A DNA stretch of 6,532 bases, from assembly GCA_013205365.1 (NCBI GenBank), contig JABMNC010000127.1, positions 1 through 6,532 on the forward strand. The letters run 5' to 3'. Under the pieces are notes generated by a model. That model made no database searches. It was not told the origin of the DNA and worked only from the letters and a program-made list of their open reading frames with translations. Shown piece after piece: positions 1 through 6,386 of this stretch; position 1 is the stretch's first letter; each line of letters starts with the position of its first letter. The translations under genes were made by a program, and so were the position numbers. The DNA is from Cryomorphaceae bacterium. GTDB taxonomy: Bacteria > Bacteroidota > Bacteroidia > Flavobacteriales > Schleiferiaceae.

Positions 1-43
1 GCCCTGAGCGAACCGCTTCGCCTTGCTGGTCGAGCAGGGTTCC
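1..43 (-). other. sufS reading frame continuing past the amber codon
   Basis: Directly after the TAG, in the same frame, the minus strand encodes GTLLDQQGEAVRSG. This matches the family stretch that leads into the catalytic loop (usually GTLLD..GIAVRTGHHCAQP). Counting from K224, the catalytic cysteine would fall at residue 362, three codons beyond the last full codon in the window. The last base, C, fits the first base of the expected histidine codon. The frame is therefore intact apart from the one stop codon, and the gene originally continued to the left of the window. Confidence 0.8.
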
Positions 44-1078
44 CTAATCATAGGGGTGAACTTTGGCAAAGCCAAAACTCAGTACAGCCGCCTTGTCGGC
101 AGTCGTTCCAAACAGCACCAAGCCATCGATGGCAGTGAGCTGCTCGGTGCCATAGGCCATTAGCTCGGATTCGTGCGCCATCAAGGCATCCATTCCAAGG
201 GCCGTGACCCAGTCCATTGCAGCACCCCAGCCCACGACTGCTTCAATACTGGGGGTTCCGGCCTCAAACTTGAAGGGCAGGGGCGCGTAGGTGCTATGCG
301 CCATGGTCACGGTCGCTATCATTTCGCCGCCGCCTTGGTAGGGAGGCAGCTTCTCCAGCCATTCTGTTTTGCCATAAAGCAGGCCGATTCCGGTAGGGGC
401 ATACATTTTATGCGCGGATGCCGTGTAAAAGTCCACCCCAAGAGCCTGCACGTCTACCCGGCGATGGGCCATGCCCTGGGCTCCGTCGACCAGGACGCAG
501 GCCCCAACCGCGTGGGCCCAGTCGGTCAGCTGCTTGACGGGGTTCACCGTTCCGAGGGCATTGGATATATGGTTGAATGCCAACAACTTCGTCTTTGGGT
601 TGATCAGGCGCTGGGCCTCGTCGAGGTCAAGGCTACCGTCGGGCAAAATCGGAATGTAGCGCAGGGTGGCTCCGCTGTGCTGGGCAAGCATCTGCCAAGG
701 AACCAGGTTGCTGTGGTGCTCCAGCTGGCTGACCAGAACCTCGTCGCCGGGGCCAAGAAGCGAGCGAAATCCGTGCGCAACAAGGTTGATGGCTCCTGTG
801 GTGCCGGTGGTGTAGATAATTTCGTGCTCGAAGGCTGCATTGAGGTGGCGCTGCAGCTTGCCCCTGGTGGCCTCAAAAGCATCGGTGGCACGCTGGCTCA
901 GGGTGTGGTTGCCCCGGTGCACGTTGCTGTTGTTGTTCTCGTAGTGGTTGACGATGGCCTGAATTACCGAACGCGGCTTCTGAGTGGTTGCGGCATTGTC
1001 CAGGTAGACCAAGGGCCGACCGTGCACCGTCTGCTGCAGGATGGGGAACTCCGCTCGAATGGCCTCTACATTGTACAT
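44..1078 (-). CDS. sufS: SufS-type cysteine desulfurase, cut short by an in-frame amber codon
   Basis: This is a class V aminotransferase-fold, PLP-dependent cysteine desulfurase, which takes sulfur from L-cysteine for Fe-S cluster assembly (SUF pathway, cytoplasm). Visible hallmarks are the N-terminal YLDNAATTQKP (residues 25-35), the PLP-stacking histidine in EHHSNLVPW (H121), D198 and Q201 of the cofactor pocket, the Schiff-base lysine in SAHKMYAPTGIG (K224), and KFEAGTPSIEA near 270-280. The start at 1078 (MYNVEAIRAEFPIL) matches the usual family N-terminus. An ATG at 1096 would add six residues, and the frame stays open further upstream to 1270. The product has 344 residues, against about 400 for the family. 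It ends at TAG (44-46) just after VHPYD, before the loop that carries the catalytic cysteine, so the protein as written should be inactive. Identification is firm; whether the stop is real is open. It is transcribed divergently from the plus-strand operon. Confidence 0.9.
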   Translation of the reverse strand: MYNVEAIRAEFPILQQTVHGRPLVYLDNAATTQKPRSVIQAIVNHYENNNSNVHRGNHTLSQRATDAFEATRGKLQRHLNAAFEHEIIYTTGTTGAINLVAHGFRSLLGPGDEVLVSQLEHHSNLVPWQMLAQHSGATLRYIPILPDGSLDLDEAQRLINPKTKLLAFNHISNALGTVNPVKQLTDWAHAVGACVLVDGAQGMAHRRVDVQALGVDFYTASAHKMYAPTGIGLLYGKTEWLEKLPPYQGGGEMIATVTMAHSTYAPLPFKFEAGTPSIEAVVGWGAAMDWVTALGMDALMAHESELMAYGTEQLTAIDGLVLFGTTADKAAVLSFGFAKVHPYD

Positions 1079-1206
1079 GCTGCAAAGGTCGGGCATAATT
1101 GCCAATTTGCGCCCTGGCTTAGCGACGTTTACGGGTATTTCAGAGGCGGCCGTTGGCTTTCGTTTAAACACGATTAGGGCCCCCAGGGTTGGGGCAGCTT
1201 TGGCCC
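1079..1206. promoter_or_regulatory. Divergent intergenic region between sufS and the plus-strand operon
   Basis: These 128 bases separate two divergently oriented start codons, so they probably hold a promoter for each direction. I found no convincing pair of the Bacteroidota-type elements (TTG near -33 and TAnnTTTG near -7) on either strand, and no good Shine-Dalgarno sequence. Partial matches such as CAGCTTTG just before 1207 lie too close to the start codon to be trusted. The role is inferred from gene layout only. Confidence 0.3.
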
Positions 1207-2049
1207 ATGAAGCACGTACTACTATTCCCCGCTTGGTCCCTGATGGCCATGACCCTCTCGCACTCGGCAAGCGCCCAATCCAGCTTTTGGACGGCCACCG
1301 AGACCACCCTTCGCGGCAGTCGCTTAAGCGATTTGGCCGATACTGCCTACCTCCTTCCCTGGGATCTCGAGGCTCTTAAAATGCGCGAAACCCGAACCGC
1401 CCGCCAGTGGTGGACCGACCCCGAGGGAAGCGAACTCACCTCGAGCCAGGTGCTCTTGAGCCCTAGAGAAGACTGGATGGGCAGCCCCCCAGCCCCGAGC
1501 GAGCAGCTTGGATCGCCGCCCATGCGAAGCAGCATACCCCCCGAGGGGATCAGGCTTGACGAAGCCATGGAGCTGGGATCGGGCTGGACCCTCACCTGGC
1601 GCAGCACGACGCCCCAGCAGGTTTATTCCAAGGGCGACAGCAGCATTGCCTTCAGCTGGAGACCCTCGGGGAACCGCTGGTCCGTCTGGGCCGAGGAGCG
1701 GATTTTTAGCCGCAGCACCCTGAACGGACTTTGCATGCAGGATTGGTCCCTCACCGAACGCAGCAGCCTGGTTGGCTACGGGCCCTCTGGCGCCGAATCC
1801 CAGCCCAGTTTAAGCCTGCAGCCCAACCCAAGAGGTCTGCAGGAACTGCAGGTTTCTTTAGAAGGTTCCGCGGGAATTTGGCCCTCGGCCATACGATGCG
1901 TGGATTCCTTCGGCCGCCTGACGGCAGAGCAGCCCCCGCAGGGAACCCTGCCGCTTATATGGAATCCGAAGGGACTTAATTCCGGCAGGTATAGTATTCA
2001 AATTCAGTTAGGTAATCAAACCTATGCCAGTAGTTTTATTCAACTTTAA
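1207..2049 (+). CDS. Secreted protein of unknown function with a T9SS-type C-terminal sorting domain
   Basis: This 280-residue protein starts with a classical signal peptide (hydrophobic core about residues 4-18, likely cleavage after SASA at 23, before Q24). I chose the ATG at 1207 rather than 1189 because it gives a compact signal peptide beginning MKHVLL. The last roughly 75 residues look like a type A T9SS sorting domain: QPNP at 205-208, a short beta-strand pattern, DSFGRL at 233-238, and GLNSGRYSIQIQLG at 256-269, ending in ASSFIQL. Such domains direct export across the outer membrane, followed by release or surface attachment. I do not recognise residues 24-200. They are rich in Trp, Ser and Pro, and a Pro/Ser-rich stretch at about 93-112 looks like a linker. 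The gene appears to lead a three-gene operon, with the next start 13 bases after its stop. The real function is unknown. Confidence 0.8.
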   Translation: MKHVLLFPAWSLMAMTLSHSASAQSSFWTATETTLRGSRLSDLADTAYLLPWDLEALKMRETRTARQWWTDPEGSELTSSQVLLSPREDWMGSPPAPSEQLGSPPMRSSIPPEGIRLDEAMELGSGWTLTWRSTTPQQVYSKGDSSIAFSWRPSGNRWSVWAEERIFSRSTLNGLCMQDWSLTERSSLVGYGPSGAESQPSLSLQPNPRGLQELQVSLEGSAGIWPSAIRCVDSFGRLTAEQPPQGTLPLIWNPKGLNSGRYSIQIQLGNQTYASSFIQL

Positions 2050-2062
2050 AGTATTTTTAATC

Positions 2063-3628
2063 ATGCCCACTTCACGCCAACGCAGCCAATCTTCAAAACC
2101 CATTGCCCTGGTCGTTGGGCTTATTGCCGCCCTGAGCCTCATGCTCTCCTGGTCGGCCGCGGCCCAACCCTGCAGCGATCCGGCCACACTCCCGAGCCTG
2201 CCTTTGGGGCCCAGCGCATGGGAGTCCCCTATTCTCCCTGCGCCCAACCTCTCCTGGGCCGGCAAGACCGCGACGTCGGGCTACCGAATCCTGCACTTTT
2301 TGCACGGACTGGGTGGAAGTTCCGACAGCTGGAACCTGCTTGCTGCGCGAACTGCCTTTCAAGGAAGTGCCGGCTACCCCGCTCGTCAGGTAGTTTACCT
2401 CAATCCGCACCAGTATTGGCAGAACGGGAACGCGCTGGCCTCGGCCATGGACATCGATGCCTACCTCAGTTCGGTCGGAGCGGCGGCTTCAGCGGCCCAG
2501 AATATTTTTGTCGAAGACAACATTCTCGTGGGGCATTCTTATGGGGGCGTGCTCTCGCTGCTGCTGGACAGTTTGTACCAGAACCGCTACGTCTTTGACC
2601 GTCAGTTTGGAGGAATTATTGCCTTCGGATCGGCCGTGAACGGAGCCCATATGGCCAAGGCACTGCATCCGTCGGGCGACAACCTTGCGGTGGCCTTTGT
2701 GGAGGATGCCTGCATTACCCTGAGCAATCCGCGCTTGTGGGCGCCTCAGTTCCCCGCGATGCGCTGGATTCCGGGCCTGGACCCCTTGCTGCGCAATGCG
2801 GTGGACCAAACCTGCGGACTCGGCAGCAGCTTTGTGCCCTTCGCCCTTCAAAAGTTCAACAGCCCCGGCATGGTGGAGCTTTTTCCCAATGCTCCCTTGG
2901 CGAAGCGGCTTGGAAAGCGAACGCCCTCGGTGCCAGTAGTCCTGGCTTATGGGGTTGAGGACGAGCCTGTTTTTTGGCGAACCGCCACCTCAATGCTCGC
3001 AACCGATTCGGTAGGTCTTGCACTTGCGAGCAATCCCTTTGCCATGGACGCAGACCAAGAGCTCGTGACCTTTGCCTCGCAGCAGTACGACCGCCACGGG
3101 AGCCAGGCTTCCGACGCGCTTCAGCGGGCCCAAAACCTGCGCACCTGGGCTTGGATTTTGTCGCCAACCTTGGTGGGCGCCCTTATTGCGGAATGGCAGG
3201 CCATTCAGGCGGAGCGCGAGGCTGCCGCGGCAGATAAGGCTGCCCGATGGTACCTCGATGCCAACAGCAGCTACAAGCAGCTAATTGGGGCACGGCGCAT
3301 GACCTTGAGTCTAAGCGGGTTCTGGTGCCGCTGCCGAGACGACCAAAATAATCCGAGTTGGTTCCCCGTTGCCAATGCCTCGGACTGCTGGGGCGACGAC
3401 GAGTGCATTACCATCCCGCGGTACGAGTACCTGCTCGTGGAGAAGCCCAGCGACGGGGTGGTTTTGGCGGAGTCTGCAGGCCAGCTTCAGGGTGCCGTGG
3501 CTTCTATTATGATGCCGGGGACCAACCACCAGCAGATGCGGAATTCGTCGACTACGCGCTTGGTGCTGAACCGCCTGATGAACGGCCAAGTTCCAGGCGG
3601 AGCCTTTTTTGCCACCCCAACGCGATGA
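2063..3628 (+). CDS. Exported alpha/beta hydrolase (lipase/esterase-like) with a large insertion
   Basis: This 521-residue protein has an N-terminal signal peptide (hydrophobic run about residues 13-33, probable cleavage near SAAA 31-34). The alpha/beta hydrolase core shows the oxyanion-side motif HFLHGLGGSSDSW (78-90) and the nucleophile elbow GHSYGG with Ser159. A strand-end acid lies in VVLAYGVEDEP (D300 or E299), and a likely catalytic histidine in GTNHQQM (H489) is followed by a terminal helix. The fold suggests hydrolysis of an ester, thioester or similar bond in the periplasm or outside the cell; the substrate cannot be told. About 185 residues separate acid and histidine, far more than in simple esterases. 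They include an Ala/Glu-rich helix (about 372-395) and four cysteines (422, 424, 442, 448). The start at 2063 is preferred because it gives a clean signal peptide; an ATG at 2024 would overlap the previous gene. Its stop overlaps the next start as ATGA. Confidence 0.85.
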   Translation: MPTSRQRSQSSKPIALVVGLIAALSLMLSWSAAAQPCSDPATLPSLPLGPSAWESPILPAPNLSWAGKTATSGYRILHFLHGLGGSSDSWNLLAARTAFQGSAGYPARQVVYLNPHQYWQNGNALASAMDIDAYLSSVGAAASAAQNIFVEDNILVGHSYGGVLSLLLDSLYQNRYVFDRQFGGIIAFGSAVNGAHMAKALHPSGDNLAVAFVEDACITLSNPRLWAPQFPAMRWIPGLDPLLRNAVDQTCGLGSSFVPFALQKFNSPGMVELFPNAPLAKRLGKRTPSVPVVLAYGVEDEPVFWRTATSMLATDSVGLALASNPFAMDADQELVTFASQQYDRHGSQASDALQRAQNLRTWAWILSPTLVGALIAEWQAIQAEREAAAADKAARWYLDANSSYKQLIGARRMTLSLSGFWCRCRDDQNNPSWFPVANASDCWGDDECITIPRYEYLLVEKPSDGVVLAESAGQLQGAVASIMMPGTNHQQMRNSSTTRLVLNRLMNGQVPGGAFFATPTR

Positions 3629-4776
3629 GCCGGTTTGATTGGTTGGTTGGGGTGCTGCCAAGACGCTGGACTTGGTTTTCTCGAGGTTTGGTCTGGACCT
3701 GCCTTGCCATAGCGCTCACGGTGGGCTGCAGCAAGCCCGACGGCGGCCCTTTAAGCCCCCCAAAGCCTAGTGTGCTGTGGTCTCGAGGCATTGGGCCCTC
3801 TGAGTTTGGGCCCTATGAATTAAATCGCGCTGCAGACGGGCTCAAGGGGGCGGTGTTTGGCCACGGAGATTCCTTGATTTGGCTTAGCTCCAGAGACGGC
3901 AGTACCCTCGCGACCTGGGCTTGGCCTGAGGGTTTTGAGGGCTTGCCTTGGGGCCAAGAGAGCGTCGCGGGGAGCGACTACGGTCTTGCTCTTTTTGGCG
4001 CGCAGTCCGCCGCAGTGCTCAAGGCCGACGGGAGTATGGACCTGCTGCCCTACCCGAGTGGGGGAGCCAGTTTTAGGTCCGGATCCCTCAGCGACGAAGG
4101 GGAACTGATGCTAAGTTGGCGAAGCGATTCCAGTTCTGCCGGCGCGGCAAAGAACCAGGTGCTCGAATGGAAGCAAAACCAGTGGACCGCGGCGGCAACC
4201 GCAGCCAGCGCCAAGGGACTTTTTGATGCGCCCGGCTGGTGGAAGCGCGGATGGTATGCCGTGCTGAGAACGGGCGATCACTGCCAGCTTTGGTGGACCG
4301 ATCGGGGTCAGTTGCACCAGGCTAAGCTCGTGGGTGGCGACGGCACGGGGCACCCTCCGGCTGTTCAGGGCACAACCCTTGTCTTTGCTAGCCAAGACAG
4401 CGCAATGGCCTTTGACCTCAACCGCGGCAAACGCATTTGGGCCCGTCCTCTGCCGGGCGGTTTCGACTTTGGGGTGCACGGACTGCGTCCCGACCACCAA
4501 AGTTGGGACTTGCTCAGCAGCCGAGGATGGTGGATTCGGCTTGACCCGGCGACCGGCAGCGAAGGAGCTCAGGGGCAAATCGATCCCCTTTGGCTGGACC
4601 GATGGTCCTCCTTCCCATGGGTATTTAATTACCGCAAATCACTGTATTTATGGAACTTTGACAAACCTGGTGCCGTGATTTTAACCGAAGACGAGCTGTC
4701 TCCGCTAGCCCTGCACAGCGACGGACTTGCCTTAGTTCGATGCGGACAGAACGCGGTTGCCTACCGGCTTCCTTAG
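3625..4776 (+). CDS. Predicted lipoprotein with a PQQ/WD-like beta-propeller
   Basis: This 383-residue protein begins at an ATG that overlaps the preceding stop as ATGA, which implies translational coupling. The N-terminus has arginines (13, 14, 20), a hydrophobic run (21-34) and LTVGC with Cys35 as the probable lipidated residue. The lipobox is slightly off consensus, with Thr at -3. The rest is made of Trp/Gly-rich, short beta-strand repeats. The clearest is at residues 252-277, where VFASQDSAMAFDLNRGKRIW resembles a PQQ-enzyme repeat (a strand, then a 'D...GK.iW' turn). Similar blade-like stretches lie near 82-100 and 300-312. This suggests an eight- or seven-bladed propeller attached to the outer or inner membrane, probably a binding or scaffold protein. 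No metal- or PQQ-binding residues are evident. It is the last gene of the operon. Family assignment is by repeat pattern only. Confidence 0.75.
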   Translation: MSRFDWLVGVLPRRWTWFSRGLVWTCLAIALTVGCSKPDGGPLSPPKPSVLWSRGIGPSEFGPYELNRAADGLKGAVFGHGDSLIWLSSRDGSTLATWAWPEGFEGLPWGQESVAGSDYGLALFGAQSAAVLKADGSMDLLPYPSGGASFRSGSLSDEGELMLSWRSDSSSAGAAKNQVLEWKQNQWTAAATAASAKGLFDAPGWWKRGWYAVLRTGDHCQLWWTDRGQLHQAKLVGGDGTGHPPAVQGTTLVFASQDSAMAFDLNRGKRIWARPLPGGFDFGVHGLRPDHQSWDLLSSRGWWIRLDPATGSEGAQGQIDPLWLDRWSSFPWVFNYRKSLYLWNFDKPGAVILTEDELSPLALHSDGLALVRCGQNAVAYRLP

Positions 4777-4781
4777 CTTGA

Positions 4782-4807
4782 GGCTTCGCGGGCATGCGCC
4801 CGAAGGC
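4782..4807. terminator. Weak bulged hairpin between convergent genes
   Basis: CTTCG (4784-4788) can pair with CGAAG (4801-4805), with an inner GGC/GCC stem, an ATGC loop and a two-base bulge. It sits in the 44-base gap between two converging genes, where a bidirectional terminator would be expected. There is no T-run on either side, so intrinsic termination is doubtful; this is a position-based guess. Confidence 0.3.
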
Positions 4808-4810
4808 TAG

Positions 4811-4838
4811 TTGAACTCGGCTACTTGAACTCGGCCAA
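4811..4838. repeat. 14-base tandem duplication across the PspC-gene stop codon
   Basis: TTGAACTCGGCTAC at 4811-4824 is followed directly by TTGAACTCGGCCAA, so an 11-base core occurs twice at a 14-base spacing. On the minus strand the first copy supplies the last codons, GAG TTC AAG, and then TAG. The second copy, just downstream, would also read GAG TTC AAC TAG. The protein end is therefore nearly unchanged whichever copy is used, as expected for a slippage duplication tolerated at a gene end. Confidence 0.7.
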
Positions 4839-6386
4839 GCCTTGCTCGGTCATCAGCCACATTCTGCCGGCCATATCCTCGTCCCAAGCATCCGAGGTAT
4901 TGCTGACGTCCTTAAGGTAGGCGGAGGTATTGGAATCTAAATGTACCCGATGGCCTACGGGCAGGTAGAGGGTGAGCTGGACTCTTTGCCCCCTGAATCG
5001 ATCTGCCTTGGCATAATTCAAGAGGTCGCCCACGAAGATTTGGCCCGTGCTGTCCGTGCGCACCTGAAAGTCAATTCCGCCGGCACGTTCGCGGGCGGCA
5101 CGGCGAGATCCTCCTTGGGCTTCCGCGGTCCATTCCAGGCTTGGCTTGTCGCGTACTGTGGGTCGTAGGTCAATTTCTATGCCCTCATAGTATATTCTAT
5201 TGTCGGTGAGAATCCAAGAAGACTCGTCGAGATCGTCGTCGTTAAAATTAAACTCGACTCCGCCCTTGACGGCAGTTGATTCCATTGCAAGATTCCAGGT
5301 TTGAACCTGCTCGGGCAGCAGCACGGAATGCACCACCGAGGCTTCTTCGCGAAACTCCGAGCCAATTCGAGCCCCAAGGAGGGCCATCATAACGATTCCG
5401 CCCACCGAAAGAATCAGTGCGGCTCCCAATAGTCCGCGCTGAACAAGGCCCTGATGGCGAAAAAGCAGACGCAATGCCAAGAGCAGTAGGGCGACCAAGG
5501 GACCAATCAGTACGAGCGCCGTGGCCGTCCAGAAGTAGGCCTTGCCAAACCCGCCCGCCGGCAAGAAAATACCCAGGAGCTCGGTCACGGAGATCTGTGC
5601 GTCTTCTTGAAGGATGCCGTTGCCAAATACCGCGATCAAAATACCTGCACCAAGCAGTAAGGCAAAAACCAGAAACAGCATTCCAAAAAAGCGCGCAAGG
5701 CCTTGAACAAGCGAAGCGATGAGGCCCCCAACACTTTTGGTTGCATTGCGCACTTTGCGCCGACTCTCGGCATTGTTTATTTTGCCCTCGACGTTTCTGA
5801 ATTCTTCTTCGACGGTTTGACGTATGTTCTCAAAGGTTGCTGGCTTGCCCTTCATGGCAAGTCGCTCTGCGGGCGTAACGGCCTTGGGGGTCGCCGCCCA
5901 CAAAATCAGGTAGAGAATAAAACCGAAACCCGTAAAAAAACCGAGGACGAGAAATACTACACGCACCACAACTACATCGATGCTGAAGTAGTTGGCAAAT
6001 CCAGAACAGACACCACCAATGACCTTGTCGTCTGCGTCGCGATAAAGGCGGCGGCGGCGATCCTTGGATTCTGATGACGATTCTGATGACGATTCTGCCG
6101 ACGATTCAGAAGCTGGCTCTGCCTCGGGACCGAAGTCTTGGGGTTGGCCCAAAGTGCTCATCGCTGCCTGCACATTGAAGACAGTAACTACCTTGGGGCT
6201 GCCTGCTGCATACTGGCTGAACAGTTCGGCGATGCGCGCCTCAATGTCGGAGAGCACCTCCTCGCGGCCTTCGGTAGCGGCCAAGTGGCGGCGAAGGGCT
6301 TCGAGGTAGGACGAAAGAACGGCGTAGGCGTCCTCGTCCATATGAAAGAGCATTCCGCCCAAATTGATGTCAATGGTCTTTTTCAT
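4821..6386 (-). CDS. PspC-domain membrane protein
   Basis: This 521-residue protein has several parts. An N-terminal soluble helical segment spans about 1-85 (start MKKTIDINLGGMLFHMDEDAY, with a charged SDIEARIAELF). A Ser/Glu-rich linker covers 92-107 and an RRRR cluster lies at 110-113. The PspC domain spans about 111-168 (YRDADDKVIGGVCSGFANYF, then a hydrophobic hairpin ending LILWAATPKA). A charged, possibly coiled segment follows (182-215), then three more membrane segments (about 231-256, 284-307, 318-338) and a C-terminal beta-rich domain (350-521), probably on the outer face. PspC proteins sense or buffer envelope stress, and in Bacteroidota they often follow a PadR regulator, as here. 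The start at 6386 overlaps the stop of the upstream regulator gene as ATGA; the frame runs open to the window edge, but the part upstream of 6386 is the regulator read out of frame. The exact role is inferred. Confidence 0.88.
   Translation of the reverse strand: MKKTIDINLGGMLFHMDEDAYAVLSSYLEALRRHLAATEGREEVLSDIEARIAELFSQYAAGSPKVVTVFNVQAAMSTLGQPQDFGPEAEPASESSAESSSESSSESKDRRRRLYRDADDKVIGGVCSGFANYFSIDVVVVRVVFLVLGFFTGFGFILYLILWAATPKAVTPAERLAMKGKPATFENIRQTVEEEFRNVEGKINNAESRRKVRNATKSVGGLIASLVQGLARFFGMLFLVFALLLGAGILIAVFGNGILQEDAQISVTELLGIFLPAGGFGKAYFWTATALVLIGPLVALLLLALRLLFRHQGLVQRGLLGAALILSVGGIVMMALLGARIGSEFREEASVVHSVLLPEQVQTWNLAMESTAVKGGVEFNFNDDDLDESSWILTDNRIYYEGIEIDLRPTVRDKPSLEWTAEAQGGSRRAARERAGGIDFQVRTDSTGQIFVGDLLNYAKADRFRGQRVQLTLYLPVGHRVHLDSNTSAYLKDVSNTSDAWDEDMAGRMWLMTEQGLAEFK
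6072..6107 (-). repeat. 12-base tandem repeat encoding the Ser/Glu linker
   Basis: The plus strand reads TGATGACGATTC twice (6072-6083, 6084-6095), followed by TGCCGACGATTC (6096-6107). On the coding strand this gives repeated Glu-Ser-Ser-Ser/Ala units between the N-terminal segment and the PspC domain. The unit is four codons long, so a gain or loss of copies keeps the frame and only changes linker length. Confidence 0.8.

Noticed and set aside
44..46. Amber codon read as pyrrolysine or another special amino acid
   Set aside because: The position is normally a plain aliphatic residue, TAG ends other genes here, and no pyrrolysine use is known to me in this kind of bacterium.
1076..1096. GACCTTTG as a -7 promoter element for sufS
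   Set aside because: It lies only a few bases before the ATG at 1078 and would require a leaderless transcript, and I saw no proper TTG partner upstream.
173..1177. 334-codon open frame on the plus strand
   Set aside because: It lies antisense to the well-supported sufS frame, and its translation is low-complexity Gly/Val/Gln-rich without any motif. It is a shadow of GC-rich coding.
3358..3624. Upstream extension of the propeller lipoprotein to an ATG at 3358
   Set aside because: It would overlap the hydrolase gene by about 270 bases and would bury the signal peptide that starts exactly at the ATGA overlap (3625).
3790..3815. Two TTGGGCCCT copies as a regulatory repeat
   Set aside because: They sit inside the propeller gene and simply encode two Gly-Pro pairs in a GC-rich gene.
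6064..6309. Apparent acidic DSDDDSDDD protein on the plus strand
   Set aside because: This is the antisense reading of the Ser/Glu linker repeat in the PspC gene; the rest has no protein-like pattern.
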